DNA from: Eumeta japonica
Taxonomy: Eukaryota; Arthropoda; Insecta; Lepidoptera; Psychidae
Reading direction: 5' to 3'
Length of the DNA stretch: 64,000 nt
Assembly: GCA_005406025.1 (NCBI GenBank)
Contig: BGZK01000210.1
Coordinates: forward strand, 536,591 to 600,590
The notes under the pieces were generated by a model. It was not told where the DNA came from, did no database searches, and saw nothing but the letters and a program-made list of their open reading frames with translations. Below are positions 23,346 through 35,225 of the stretch, one piece after another (the first letter of the stretch is position 1; the number at the start of each line of letters is the position of its first letter). The position numbers and the translations under genes are program-made.

Positions 23346-25385
23346 TGTTGATTTTAGGTTTATTACGTTTAATTACTCAAATATGATAATATTTGTACAT
23401 AAATTACTATACATTTTTACTCTGAATGAAATGATATCATAAAATGTATATTATCATAAGACATCAAATAGTAACTTACATAAGTTACTACATTTTCCTA
23501 CATCTAAATTATTTATATAAATAATTAATTCATTATTTAGTAATAATTGAAATACAAAAATTTATATTTCATTGGCCAACTCAATTCAACCTAATCTGTA
23601 AGCGGTTCATATTTCTGTAAATTATTCTATAGAGAAAAAAAGATTTTACAAGTCTAATTTAAATGATAAATCAATAAAACACTTTCAACGTCAAATTGCA
23701 TCATAATTTAGAAAATTGGGGAATAAAATAGTATAACTAAATTTATTTACATGAAACCCTTTAAGGTTATCGTTAACCTTTTTCAAAAGTAAAGGTATAC
23801 AAATGGCCACCGAGATCCGAACCCAGTACTGACCGCTGGACGTAAGCTAAACTTTGGAAACAAACATAACGCGGTGGTCCAACCATATGACCATTAAGGT
23901 AACTAAATAAAGGATGCACTGGCATATATTCAAAACATCATAACTCCTTTGATATTCGAAAACGAAACGGCTTAACTATCGTCTTATACAGGCTGCTTAA
24001 TTAATGAGCACTTTCTTAATGCAAATAAAAGATGAGAAGTATGACGGCTTATTGAATCGGGTCATAATGAAAACAGAGATATGTATCCTATATTTTCTAT
24101 AAGTACTACAAAAAAAAGTGCGATGTAAGTATATTATTATAAAAATACTAAAAACAAAATATTGTACCGTATTTACTGCATTGCATAAATCATTAGTAAT
24201 GTAAGTGCAGTGCAACACCTTCAAATCTATTTATAAGAACAATTGATTGAATATTATCGATTTAACATTATTAGAGTATTTGACATTTTCTATTCGTGAA
24301 GCAGTCACTGCAAAAAATAAAATAAACAAGAAATAGCTTATTCCGTTATTTGTCTTATTAAGCACTTTTCTCACACCGAATCTAACATTTCTACACTTAT
24401 TTATTAATCTACTGCTGACGTAACAACAGATAGCAATTTATGAATTTGGAAAATAAAAGTCTTGTTCAATGTATATAAAATATTTTAATTGTAAAACGAT
24501 TTTAAATAGTTACTTTTATTTTTATGCAGTTAAATCGAAAAGATACTTTTATGTGGGAGTACAAAATATACGCTTTTTAAATGCCGAAAGATATTTTACA
24601 AAAAACCTTCAGACTGTTTTTTCGTCTTCAGTGAGATAAAGTTAGTTATGGTTGATATACAAATCAGCTTATATGAAAAAAATGCTGCTATCAAACAGAA
24701 ATGTCTGTCAAACTGACAATAAGCATTGTAATTTTTGGTCAAGTTGTGGGAGTCAATTCTCACAAAGTTATCGTCAATATTTATACAAGTGTGAAGAGCG
24801 AGCTATTGTTGAATTATTCAAGATTTGTGCGACATTCTACGACAATAATGTTTTGAAAGTTTGCAGATAACCTCGGTTTATCTAGAACACAGATATTTTT
24901 GTTAAATGAAATACAATTTTGCTTCTCTTGAAGACAAAAATAACATCAACACCAATATGAATTACATATCGTATTAATTTAAAGGAAACATTTAAATCTA
25001 TAACCTTATTATGGGTTAACAAAATTGTCTTTGCAAGCGACTACGGTAAACAATAATTCAAATACAATTTTGAACGGCGCATCTACCGATAATTGTAATG
25101 AAACAATTTTTTTCAACAAAAAGTTCATCGTAATAGTTAAAAAGTATTATTGTATTATATCGAATTAAAAATGCTGTCCAAAATTAAAATAAAAAAATTG
25201 CACTTATTATTTTTTCAAAAATATAGTCCTGACTTAGGTACTAACTGACTCATGAACCTCCAGCCGAAATCCTTGGACGTAGAAAGTTGAAGTCTTACAC
25301 AATGGTTCCTTTAGAAATTAGACAATAAAGAAGTAAATTCTTAAATTCAACCCTTATGGTGATAAAATTGGAATTCAAATAAGCA
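23346..25385. other. AT-rich non-coding spacer
   Basis: Apart from the possible tRNA-like patch near 23.85 kb, only low-complexity AT-rich DNA. Small perfect palindrome AGTAACTTACATAAGTTACT near 23,470. Two 72-75 codon frames lack motifs. Confidence 0.55.
23795..23900 (-). repeat. Possible short tRNA-like repeat
   Basis: On the minus strand CTGGGTTCGGATCTCGGTGG contains a near-consensus Pol III B box (GGTTCGGATCT), preceded at about 50 bases by ATGGTTGGACCACCGCG, a poor A box. It may be a SINE head or chance; low support. Confidence 0.25.
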
Positions 25386-25765
25386 AATACATATTTCGAT
25401 ATTTGTATTCAAATCAACTCTTGGGGGGGGGGGGAGGGATATACCTAAAATTGATATGGGTGTCGCTTTTGAAGTTTTTTGGGATGTTGATTACGAAAAT
25501 GGTGTTTAATTTGGGTTGGTATTTAAGTTTTGAATTAGGGTTTATAATGGCAAAAGGAACCAAAACATTAATTTGGCTGTCTGTCTCTGTGTGTGCTTCT
25601 CTGTTCGCGAATCACGACGAAACTACTGCATGGAATCAAATGAAATTTCACGGATGTCTTACTGGAAGTCTAACCTAGGAAATAGGGCATGTTTCAATGA
25701 TACTATATGTCCATGCTGTTATAAGTCGCTGGTGGAAACTAATGGTACATAATATACGAATCCCT
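25386..25765 (+). repeat. Probable interspersed repeat around a G-run
   Basis: The stretch TTGGGGGGGGGGGGAGGGA (about 25,422-25,440), the alternating TTGGGTTGG/TTTGAATTAGG text, and TGGCTGTCTGTCTCTGTGTG then GCGAATCACGACGAAACTAC and AATGAAATTTCACGGATG recall an insect repeat with 'TGTCTGT...CGAAACTACTG...GAAATTT' wording. The open frame 25,403-25,678 lies inside it and has no known motif. Confidence 0.4.
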
Positions 25766-25794
25766 TTTTTGAATCTCATGTAACATCCTGTACA

Positions 25795-26000
25795 CAGCAC
25801 ATACGCCCTTTCCGCGCCGACACAGCCGGCATTAAGGCTGGGCGTACGTGATTTTAAGGCGGCATCATAAAAGGACCGGCCGCGTGTGTGAGCTAGTGAT
25901 TAGTGCCGTCCCGGGCCTCCTGGCGCGGCGCTATGTCCTGCGTTAGGACAGATCACGCTGTTTGCGCAACTAAGTATTCGCTCGTGAGAGAGCTTCGCCC
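25795..26000. promoter_or_regulatory. GC-rich island, possible promoter or conserved element
   Basis: CGCCCTTTCCGCGCCGACAC, GGCTGGGCGTACGTGATTTT, GGCGGCATCATAAAAGGACC and CCGTCCCGGGCCTCCTGGCG make this one of the most GC-rich stretches. TGTCCTGCGTTAGGACA (about 25,935) is a small inverted repeat. No long open frame, no splice-bounded exon I can defend. Confidence 0.3.
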
Positions 26001-26639
26001 GGTTGTTTTTTAGATTAGTACGATATGCTACTACACGTTAGTTCGGGTATGCCTGGATGTGTCGTTGAGTTGGAGTTTGTCGAAAGGATTTTAAGAATTA
26101 CTTGGTTAAAATTGAATGTGGATCATTTGAAAACTTGATAGATGTTTAGTATCCATGTATAGTGATATCTGGAAAGGTTTTATATGTAGTGAATTAATTT
26201 TTGACTTGTGCCCTAAAAAAAATGCCATAAAACCCGATGCCGCTTATTTTTGCAATTCGTGTTAATATTTGCAGTTTCTTTAAAATAAATCTATTTATTT
26301 GTGTTTTTTTCCTTTCTAATTTGAATAATTTATGCTCTATATTCATATGGGAATTTGTAAAACACTGTACAAAATGAAATGACTTCGGTTTGTCTCAGTT
26401 TTTAATTATTACAATTCATTTCTTTTGACATTGTTTCTAAACAAAAATACGTAAAGTTTGAAAATCAGTTCCCCCCAAAACATATCACCAAGTCTCTTAT
26501 CATCACAACATCTAAATGAAATCATAAATATCGCAAACATGTCTTTGAATAATAAGTAAACCGATAGCATATCTACATTGATTCCGAATCGCGAACAGTG
26601 AGATATTTATGTTCCTCGAAAGACGAGAATTACCATCGA

Positions 26640-26820
26640 CATGATGCGAAGCCGCCCGCCCTCTGCAAATATTGACCCGGAGCGTAGTCCGGTAGCTCCT
26701 AAGCGGTTCACTCCGGCGCGCTAATAGGCGACACGGCGACCTGTCCCGGGCGAGGGGGGCAGGGTCGACCTAACCCAGGCGAGGGGGCCAGGAAGGGCCG
26801 CAGGAGAAAAAATCTACTCA
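26640..26820. promoter_or_regulatory. GC-rich island with short direct repeat
   Basis: GGGCGAGGGGGGCAGG and AGGCGAGGGGGCCAGG recur about 30 bp apart; upstream are CTCTGCAAATATTGACC and CACTCCGGCGCGCTAATAGG. Less than 1 kb from the island at 25.8 kb; together they could mark a promoter, but no exon is recognisable. Confidence 0.3.
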
Positions 26821-27204
26821 AAGCGACGCCGAAAAGGTGACAAAAGGTGCTTCAGTTAAGCACATTATTTCAAGTTAAGTCTCTAAACTCTAGCCATATC
26901 TCGATCTCGAGAATCGATAGAGGATCCCTTCATTTTAAAATAACATGAGTGCTTTGTGTTTTTGGTAAGAGTAAATAATTTTCTTGTCTATTAAAGATCG
27001 CGGGAAATGATATGACGCACTATAGGTAAAGACAAAAGGCTTTAAACGTATTAGGTGTGTGGGATGTTAATATCTTCTAAGTCTATCTGCCGTGTGCCGT
27101 ATCATTTCTCACGATCTGCAACATCATTTAAAATTGAATTGTTTTTGTGTAATCTAAAATAAAAGTCTGAGGATACAAAATTTTTAAGTTACTTCGCGTA
27201 TGGC

Positions 27205-27475
27205 TCAGAACGGCGATAGCTCAGTGGTTCGCGGTCGAACCATAGAGTACTGGGTTGTACCTTAAATACAGACGAATTTATAGTTCTAGTTTCTAGAATT
27301 TCTAGCAGTTTATCAACTTAAATCAAATCTGATTAGACCATGTGCTCCGCGCTTTATGGAGCACCTTAAGCTAGTGCCGAATTTCGTCACCAGATCGGTT
27401 TTAACGTTCGTCAGCGGTTTCCAACCTTCACTATAGGCCATTGTGGAGACCTTTAAGGTCCGAATTTCTCAATCG
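27205..27475 (+). mobile_element. Possible degenerate tRNA-like SINE
   Basis: GGCGATAGCTCAGTGGTTCG at about 27,213 is an excellent tRNA-type A box at the start of a GC-richer stretch in AT-rich DNA. The expected B box is only weakly present (CTGGGTTGTACC, about 27,251). The body has a small hairpin GTGCTCCGCGCTTTATGGAGCACC near 27,342. Without a clear B box or a second copy in the window this stays tentative. Confidence 0.35.
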
Positions 27476-28556
27476 AAAAAAAAATCAGTGTCGAATGGTA
27501 CCTTAGCAGTGGAATGTTTAAAATTTGATACAACTCTGTGTGAATCCAATAAAGTAGAGATGGGTTAGAACTTACTCTTTTTACTTGTTTTTTTTTGGTA
27601 GAATTTCACTTTGATATGTGGATTAGGAGATAAATAATAATAAGATAAATATATTAATTTATACTTTTCGATATGTTATATATTCCGTGTATCGATTTTG
27701 TTTCCTAATTCAAAAAATATATTTTATTTATATCAAGTCCTCTTTGTATACAACATTCTTCGTTTTTTAACGGATGCGAATAGGTTCTCCACCGTCAATA
27801 GCTGGGTGTCATTTCAAAAACCAAAATTATTTGAGAGAACTCCTAAAAGGCATACATATGCTGTTTCATACTTTTTTATAGGTCTTTTTAAAATCTACAA
27901 TTTTATCACACATTAATTTAATATATCACTCATTGATTACTCAGCGTAAGCCATTTGAGCGCTTCTAAAGCGTCCGTTTTTAACTTGATCCACCCTTATC
28001 GGCACTACCTATTTCGTACATTACTTCATGTGACAACATATATCCTATAATTCAATAATTATGAATTAAAACAAAATGTAAGCAAATGTAATGAGTAGTC
28101 CTCGCTGTGTTGAGTTTTATAATATATATCGATGTACACTTTTTAATTTATATCAATTACGGTTTGTTGCCTTTTACGCACTTTATTTAGTCGCTATATA
28201 CAGCATGTTGTAGAAGATAGACCGGAACACTGTCATTCTTTTCATTTTTTTCCCGTAAATACATGACATATCAATTAATATGTCAATGATAATAGCACAA
28301 AAAAAAATAAGTGATAAATACAACGTGCAAAATTATTTTTAGAAAAATATATTTAATGCACGAACACGACTGGTTTGCGGTTTTATTATATGTATAGATT
28401 AAGGATACTGAACAACTATATGCTTCTATATCTCGGATTTTACCAACTATTTAGCGAGTGACAATATCGATCACTTCAATCAATCGATCAGCCTCTTATC
28501 CTGAACTCTTACATTTTGTCACTATTGCATTTTTCATTGTCATGACTAATGTCTCC

Positions 28557-31430
28557 TTATATAAAGTCTCTTAGTTCAGTGTGCCTCTTGGCGTAGGCCT
28601 CCTCTAACATTTTCCAATGCTTTCTGTCTTTTGCAACTCTCCTCCAGTTGGGTTCAGCTGTTAGTTTTATTTCGTCTTTCCATCTTTTTCCTTGCCTTCC
28701 TCTATTTCTTTTTTCCATCTCTAGGGTACCGTTCAGTAACTATCTTGCTCCATTTTTCCTGGGTACATCGTAGTAAATGGCCTGTCCACCTCCACTTTAA
28801 TTGTTCTATCTTATCTAGCACATCTGTTACTCTGGTTTTGATCTTATGAAAGTGTTTCTTTTTCTATCTTGCTTTTTGACGCCGATCATGCTCCTCTCCA
28901 TGACTCTTTGGTAATGTACTATACTGTCTTTATGAAGTTTAGTGACCTTTAGTGACCAGGTTTCGCAGCCATATGTGAGGCAAGGGAGGATACAGGTATC
29001 AAAAACTTTCCGTTTTATTCCTGTGCCTGTTTCTATGGATTTCATTACTTCTTTTAAGGACCAGTATTTTTTCCAGCTGTTGGCTATTCTTCTGTTGATT
29101 TCTTTGGTGGATTGGTCTATGTGTGAGATGATTTGTCCCAGGTAAATATACTCTTCCACATATTCGAGAGGATGGTTATTAATTTTTATCTCCAGATATT
29201 TCCTATTTGTTAATAGTTTGGTCTTGTTTAGGTTCATGTATAGTCCGATATTCTCACTTTATTTCCTTAGTTCTTCAATCATTTTCTCTAGGATACATGG
29301 TTCTCTTTCGAATAGGACGATGTTGTCTGCAAACCTCAGTTGATTGAGTTTTCTTCCATCTATGCTTAGGCCGTATTGGTCCCAATCTAGTTTACGGAAA
29401 ATATTTTCCAATACCGCGGAGAACAGCTTAGTAGACAGTGGATCTCCCTGTCTGACTCCTCTTCCAATCCTGAATTCGTCACCTAACACTTCCAATTGAA
29501 TTCTTTCTTTACTATGGGAGTATATGCTTCGTATAATTGTTATGTATGTGGAAGGGATACCCTGTTTCTCTAGGCTTTCCCAGATAGCTTCGTGGCTGAT
29601 ACTGTCGAAAGCTTTGGTGTAATCTATAAAGGCCATATACAGAGATTTGTTGTACTCCTTGTACTTCGCCATGATTTGTTTCACTGTCACATTGTTCACA
29701 TGACTGATAGTCTATTGTGGAGAAGCTTTTCCTAAAGCCGACCTGTTCCGTGGTTTGATTTTTGGCTAACACTGTACTTATTCGCCCAAGGATGATTTTC
29801 GAAAATACTTTATATAGATTGGACATCAAACTAAATGGTCTATAGTTGTCTATGTCTTCTTTGGGGCCCTTCTAGTGTAATAATATTATATGTGATGTTT
29901 CCCATTGTTTTGGAATATATTTTGATATTAAAATGTCGTTAAAGATTTTAGTTAATATCGGAACAAGTTCTTCCACGGTTCCTTTCTGTAGCTCGTTTGT
30001 GATCTTGTCAGGGCCTGGCGTTTTGTCTAGCTTCTGACTTAGTATTACTTGTCTCACTTCACTAGGTAAGATTTCAGGTTCGGATTTAGGTTTGAAGGAA
30101 AGGTTATTGAGCTTGCACGCCTGTTCTCGTTTACGGTGTCTCTGCTAGAGTACAGGTTTTGGTAGAATTTTGTAGCTGTTTTGTTTATATCTTTTCGATT
30201 AGTAACGTGTATCTGGTTGTTTTTCAAGTTTGATATCCAATTGTTTGATTCCTGTAATTCTTTAAGAGCTTTTCTGGTTTCTCCTGTTGTTATAATGTGT
30301 GTTACAAGAGTTTGTAGTCGCCTCGATTTCCTATCTTTTCTAATACCTTCTCTTATTCTCTTGCTTAGCTCAGTTATCTTTTGGATATTTTGCTTTTTCA
30401 TTTTATTAATGAATAGATGTTTCCTCTCATTTGTTAACAGCATTGTTGGTTCACTTAAGTTGTACTTTTGTTGGTCCATTTTTCTAGTATTGAGGCAGGT
30501 AAAGTTTTTATGAAGTTTAGCATAGCTATATTCTACCTGTTTAGTATCTGATTTTGCTATTTCGCTGAAAAATGTTTCCATAGAAGATGTTTTGAGGTTG
30601 TTAATTGCTAATGTAGTAGCAGTATTGACAGCGAGCCTTCTGGTCTTTTTAGCTGGGTTTATGTTGAATGAAGCTCTTACCATGCGATGATTTGTGTTAA
30701 AGTTTAGTCTCGATATTACTGATGTGTCTGTACATAATTTTGCGTGACTGCTTGCGATGTAGTCAATTTCGTTTTTATATTCCCAATCGAGGGAGATCCA
30801 GGTCCATTTGTTGTTCACATTTTTCTTAAATAAACTGTTCAAAAGTATAAGATTGTGCTCGAGCAAGAATTCTATTAGTCTTTGACCGTTTTCCCTTCTT
30901 TTGCCATGTCCAAACATGCCCAACACGTATTCACCATTGCTTTGTTTGGCTCCTACTTGGGCATTGAAATCTCCCATTAGTATAATAATATTGTTTGAAT
31001 GATGTGATATAATTTGGTCTAGTTTGTCGTAGAATGATTGATGTTCTGTTTTGTCAGCTAGTTCAGTCGGCGCATAGGCTTGTATGCTGGTGCATGTTTT
31101 CTTATGACTGGATGTTGTTATGATATTGAAATCCGGTCTGTCACCCCGATGAAGCCTTTTATATGCTTTCTGAGGTGTATTTTGATCATAAACCGAACTC
31201 ATCTTTGCCCTCCGGTTTCGCCTTTATTGAATAATATATAACCTGCATGTTCTTCTATTGATTCTCTTGCTCTTCGCACTTTGCTAATGCTTAGTATATC
31301 CCATTTCAGATTCATCAAGACTTTTTCCAGTTCTAGCAGAGCTTCTGGTGTTCTCAGGGTTCTAGTATTAAGGGTTTTAATATATAGTTCTTTTCTTTTT
31401 GTTAGAGGGTGATGATCTATTTCTCCCTCG
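28557..31430 (-). pseudogene. Endonuclease-reverse transcriptase of an RTE-clade LINE (multiply frameshifted)
   Basis: Endonuclease: the N-terminal strand reads IKTLNTRTLRTPEALLELEK, then DILSISKVRRARES. The usual catalytic Glu of the 'SETRR' motif is Lys here. A frameshift near 31,200 leads into a 382-codon open frame (31,202-30,054) carrying IILMGDFNAQVG, the WTWISLDWEYKNEIDYI block and TNHRMVRASF (usual SDH changed to TNH). Reverse transcriptase: KTPGPDKITNE, then NLYKVFSKIILGRI, then motif A YMAFIDYTKAFDSI, GVRQGDPLSTKLF and motif C LRFADNIVLF, where the second Asp of the YADD-type box is Asn. The C-terminal region has YVEEYIYLGQIISH, RRIANSWKKYWSLK and LTYGCETWSL, then WRWTGHLLR and a final WRRVAKDRKHWKMLEEAYAK. 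With catalytic substitutions in both enzymes plus frameshifts, it is inactive. The protein would nick target DNA and prime reverse transcription of its own RNA in the nucleus. Confidence 0.9.
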
Positions 31431-31654
31431 GTGACCAGCTGTGGTGGTAGAATAATATGGTTTTGTTGTGTTAATTATTTGTTCTGATTTGTATTTGATT
31501 TCCGTTTCCGATCACATTTGTTTAATTGCTATTGTTTTTTTTCTGTTGTTATGGTAGAAGGGGAGTAAGATCTCCCTCTCATTCTTCCGAATGCGTTTAT
31601 TCTGTTTTTTTTGGGTCCTATTACTATCTACTGTTTTTTTGGCTGTGAATCAGC

Positions 31655-32165
31655 TCGAGGTGACATTAAGGCTTCTCTTTCTCTTCTATCATTGGAACTT
31701 GTGTTTCTTTGACGACGAGTTTATCGAATTTTATGTAGACAAAGTTTCCTTTTTTCCTTTCTTCCATAAGCTTAGGTTGTAGTGCTTTCCTTTTTTCTAT
31801 AGTTTCTTTTGACTAATCTTCTTTTATATTTCTTTCAGCTTCTTATTGTTTTTCATTATTTCACTTCTTTTCCAACTACTAGTTAAGCCAAGAAGTGTAA
31901 GGTCTTGATTTCTCGCTTTTGTTTGATTTTCCGATACGGTAGATCTTGTTTACCTCGTAGTCTTCTATTGAAATACCTGGTTTGTCTAAACACCATTTTT
32001 TTCAAGTTTTCGAGTAGCTCCAATGTAAACTTTTCCTCTTCTAGTAGCCCGTGAATTATTGTATTGTTCCTTTTCTTCGCTCTTTCTAAATAGTCCACTT
32101 TTTTCTCCAAGTTTTTAACTTAAGTTTCAAATTTTTATTTTCTTCATAGCTTAAGTACTTCGTAA
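31655..32165 (-). pseudogene. ORF1-like coiled-coil region of the RTE LINE (frameshifted)
   Basis: Reading minus from 32,165, short runs in alternating frames join into a charged, probably coiled-coil protein: ENKNLKLKLK, then EKKVDYLERAKKRNNTIIHG, then EVNKIYRIGKSNKSEKSRP (about 31,967-31,911), then WKRSEIMKNNKKLKEIY and finally MEERKKGNFVYIKFDKLVV. This series (Leu/Glu/Lys-rich helix, 'RNN..I.G', 'EVNKIYR.GK', 'IMKN.KKLK', 'ERKKG...YDKLVV') matches the segment that precedes the endonuclease in insect RTE-type elements, where I know it as an N-terminal extension or separate ORF. At least three frameshifts interrupt it. Its likely original role was nucleic-acid binding or multimerisation in the retrotransposition particle; that role is inferred, since no catalytic motif is present. 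The next in-phase block downstream is a Ser/Arg-rich linker leading into the endonuclease. Confidence 0.7.
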
Positions 32166-32170
32166 CTTCA

Positions 32171-33324
32171 CTTTTTTTCTGACGCGGATGTGCTTCAATT
32201 GTGAGAACTATGGCTATGATGTATTTATTATTGATAAACTTTCTGGAACGTCGACACTGTGATGCTTACGGTACAAGAACCGGAAACGGAATCCTGTCGA
32301 TCACTTAAGCTTAACTAAATTTCACACCTCTAAAACAGACCAAAAAACAGAAACAGAATAATGGAATTATCATCGGTAGAGTTGACCGGTCCAGTATGGG
32401 GTAAGTTGAAAAGAGAAAATTCTACTGAACAGATAAAGTATTTTATTCTTGATCACCTTTATTGTGTTGTAGTCGACTAAGTTACGGTATAATAACAGCA
32501 TTTTTTTTTATTTAGACAAAGTATCGGTACTCCTTGTCTTGTCAATAAAACAAAATTATTTAGTTTACATTTTTCTATTCTTTAATTTTCAACATTAATA
32601 AAACAGTTTCTATGTGTGATGTGAGCAATAAACTAATTAGTATGAGATCATTATTGTTTGTCATTTAAATTGCAGTATAATTAGTGTGTCTTTGGCGACA
32701 TGTAAAAAAAATCGGTCTTGTCATTTATCATATAAATGAAACATTGCGTTTGCGCCTTGTCATATACAAAGTCTTGCATAATTTCAGCAACTATGTATCG
32801 ATTTTCCAATCACCTAATGAGAGGGTGGTTATGATGTAACACTTTTCTTTAGTTTTATATCTTTCTCTTATATCTTCAATCGATTTTTGATCTCATAGGG
32901 TTTCTAATACACATACATGACTATGACTTAATTGACAACTCTTGTAGGATGATGCAACTGCCCTCGCTAGTGAAACGTTGTCACAGACATAATTAGAAGT
33001 GATTATAACCAGTTTCGAACAATCCACAGTTTAATACTAGAATTTTGTTACAAAATGACGTAATTTTATTCTTATCTCTTATTTTAGTTATACGTTTTTA
33101 AGCTTCAGTTGAAAAAATGTTTTGTATTTTGTCACGAATGACGACGTCAAACAAACAGCGTGACACGTAATTCAATCTGCATCGTATACGTGCTCACTCG
33201 ATCCGGTTTCAAAGCTAAAATAATATTACGCCTACAACTAGTTGAACCCTAAAGAGGGATATTAAAAAACTACATAATGACTTAATCGAGTTCAGTTAGT
33301 CGAATATAAAGTTATAATGCACGG
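32171..33324. other. AT-rich non-coding spacer between LINE and island
   Basis: No similarity to the LINE continues here. A GACGACGTCAAACAAACAGC patch lies near 33,140. Nothing else is recognisable. Confidence 0.5.
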
Positions 33325-33530
33325 GACGCCGGAACGCTCCCAGAATTAAAAACAAACAATGGCCGGCAGCGTTTCACGTTTTAACATAACTAATTACGCG
33401 CAACAAGCGATTCCGTGGATTTACGAGCTCTTATGACGTGTCAGCGCCGCATTAAGCCAGTTGTTTCCCATACAGATTGACACGATACGGAACCCATAAA
33501 ATTTTCGGGTTAAATGCAACGTGCCCGTAC
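33325..33530. promoter_or_regulatory. Candidate regulatory island
   Basis: Contains AAACAATGGCCGGCAG (Sox type), ACTAATTACGCGC (homeodomain core), TTATGACGTGTCAGCG (CRE-like) and CAGATTGACACG. It is non-coding and unlike the repeat families in the window. Confidence 0.25.
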
Positions 33531-33644
33531 ATAACTGGATATTTTAATTATGTTTCTCAAATTAATAACTGAGCATTAGAAAGGAGTCTCGTTAAGTTCC
33601 TAATTGAACGTGGAAGCTGTTGGTGTTGACTTCTTGTACTTAAA

Positions 33645-33800
33645 GTTTTTTTATAGCTTTTTAAGGAGTAAAGGAACACACAAGCCACCAGAGAGAGGTT
33701 ATCACCGCTGCCCATGGACACTCGCAACCCTAGAAGAGTCAATGTGTGTTGCCAGCCTTATAAAAAAAAATAGAATATTTGATATGGGTAGGAGTACGTA
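33645..33800 (+). repeat. Lepidopteran 'CACCGCCGCCCATGGACAC' repeat, copy 2
   Basis: Contains CACACAAGCCACCAGAGAGA, TATCACCGCTGCCCATGGAC, ACTCGCAACCCTAGAAGAGT and TTGCCAGCCTTA in the family order, in the same orientation as the copy near 0.9 kb. Open frames on both strands here are repeat read-through. Confidence 0.65.
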
Positions 33801-34456
33801 ATTGGTACTTTTACCAAGAAATGGGATATCTGATGTGGGAAATGAGCAACTGAAACTCTCACTCGCTCGACAAAACACAACAGCGAGAGCTGCTATTTCA
33901 CGAGTATAATCTATGAGAGTGTGTTGTTTTACCGGCCGAGCTGGTCCACCTTCCTATTGCAGCCAAGTTGGCCACAGCTTGGTTCTCCCACAGTAAATTT
34001 TGATCTGAAATACATGTAACTTGCATATTTGTTGACGAGTTAAGTAAAGTAATTGAATTGATTGAATGTTTCAAGGATGCTGTATAAAATTTACTTTTAA
34101 CGGTTCTTAATGTCTCGCTTGTTTTTAAACATAGCCTGTAGGCTATGGCGAGACCTAAAGAAAGTTTTATACGATAGGTATATTTATTGTATGTCATAGA
34201 TATTAATACAGTACGTATATTCGTCTGTTTCTACATTTCCCTAGAAATGAAACCGGGCTTTTAAAGGAATCCAATATATCAGGCGCCGTTCGATAAGTCT
34301 TTTTATTCAAGTAACATATAGACAAGATTTTGCTTTTGGTCTCATATGGTGTCCCTGATATTAAATAAAATTACGGTTAAATATATAATATAATGCAAGA
34401 TGTGGTGATAGCTGAGTTGTCAAAAACGTTTTCTTATAACTAGATGATTCGTTTCA

Positions 34457-35225
34457 TCAACTGAAGTTCCACTGATGGACGTAAGCCTCTCTCTTTGATT
34501 TTCACGACATACGGTCTTGGGTCATCTATAGCCAGCAGTGGTTAGCGACGCCTGGTGGTCGGCAGACCATCTAGTGGACAGCCGTCCGACGCTGCAACGC
34601 CCATTTAATAGTTGCTACTCGAGAATATGATCCTTCTTTCCCAGGAGTTATAGATTCTTCAATTTACTGATTCTGTGAGCTAGGTGGTCCGTTGTCTTCT
34701 TCAGTGGATTTCATCTCGCAGCGGTACTTTGAAGATTGCACGTTGAATAACTCTGAGCTTCTTTATGAGACGGGCAGTTATGCGCTATGTCCAGCATTCG
34801 TATGACATCATTGGCACCACGCAGTTTTTAAAGACTGCTACATCAAAGTACTCGGGTTCATTTATTTTGAAAATATTTCGTAATTTCTCAAACGGTACCC
34901 AGCAAATTCAATTTTTCGCGTAGTTTCTTTATCACACTCGAATCTACCTATGTAGAGAGTTTATTCCAGGTAATCGTGTTTGTGAACAATCTTGATTGGG
35001 AGAGTTCTCAACCGTTACTAGATTGAATACTTCATGGCCGTCGCATATAATTTTCGTCTTATCAATATTAATTTTCAGAACCGCTACTTAAGATATTTAT
35101 TTGATGTCGCAGAACTCGGCAATTAAGTTATTCAACGATTCCGAAATCGTGAACAATATTGTCATATCCTTTACGATTTAAGAATTTGGGAACGTCATAC
35201 GATGCTGATGTGAGGAAATTCGAAG
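34457..35225 (-). pseudogene. Second RTE-type LINE fragment: RT motif C to C-terminus, heavily decayed
   Basis: Read on the minus strand, short blocks in different frames line up with the 3' half of an RTE-type reverse transcriptase. They are FLNRKGYDNIV (position of the FADD catalytic box), SESLNNLIAEFCDIK, LKINIDKTKI, a block resembling the usual 'EYTYLG' segment (VHKHDYLE), then VFKNCVVPMMSYECWT and LIKKLRVIQRAIFKVPLRDE, and near the end REAYVHQWNFS followed by TGA at 34,457. These correspond in order to the F.NCVLP.MTYG..TW, 'KL...QRAMERAMLGVSLRD' and 'W...AYVQQW' segments of the family. It is not part of the 28.5-32.2 kb element: it lies upstream of that element's 5' end on the same strand and has a different C-terminus wording. 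It is 5'-truncated, as LINE insertions often are, and carries many stops and indels. It looks older than the first element. Confidence 0.75.

Larger units (their letters stand above)
28485..32170 (-). mobile_element. RTE-clade non-LTR retrotransposon (LINE), nearly full length, inactive
   Basis: On the minus strand this interval reads as one LINE: an ORF1-like region (32,165-31,655), an apurinic-type endonuclease (31,430-about 30,640), a linker, a reverse transcriptase (about 30,060-29,260) and an RTE-style C-terminus ending at a TAA at 28,557. Domain order, the wording of the RT motifs and the short 3' end place it with the RTE elements common in Lepidoptera. The coding sequence is spread over at least seven frames because of small indels and stops, so the copy cannot make a working protein. 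Past the stop codon there is a short tail with GATT-like repeats (about 28,485-28,500), typical of RTE 3' ends. The 5' edge is only approximate: similarity fades near 32,165. I see no clear target-site duplication. Open frames on the plus strand across this interval are antisense shadows. Confidence 0.9.

Noticed and set aside
27213..27260. tRNA gene
   Set aside because: Only the A box is good; no cloverleaf stems, acceptor pairing or consensus B box can be formed.
28631..29145. Two plus-strand open frames (72 and 67 codons)
   Set aside because: Both are antisense to the C-terminus of the LINE reverse transcriptase.
30181..30513. 110-codon plus-strand open frame rich in Phe, Leu and Ser
   Set aside because: It is antisense to the RTE LINE coding region; the Lys-rich minus-strand protein produces a hydrophobic shadow.
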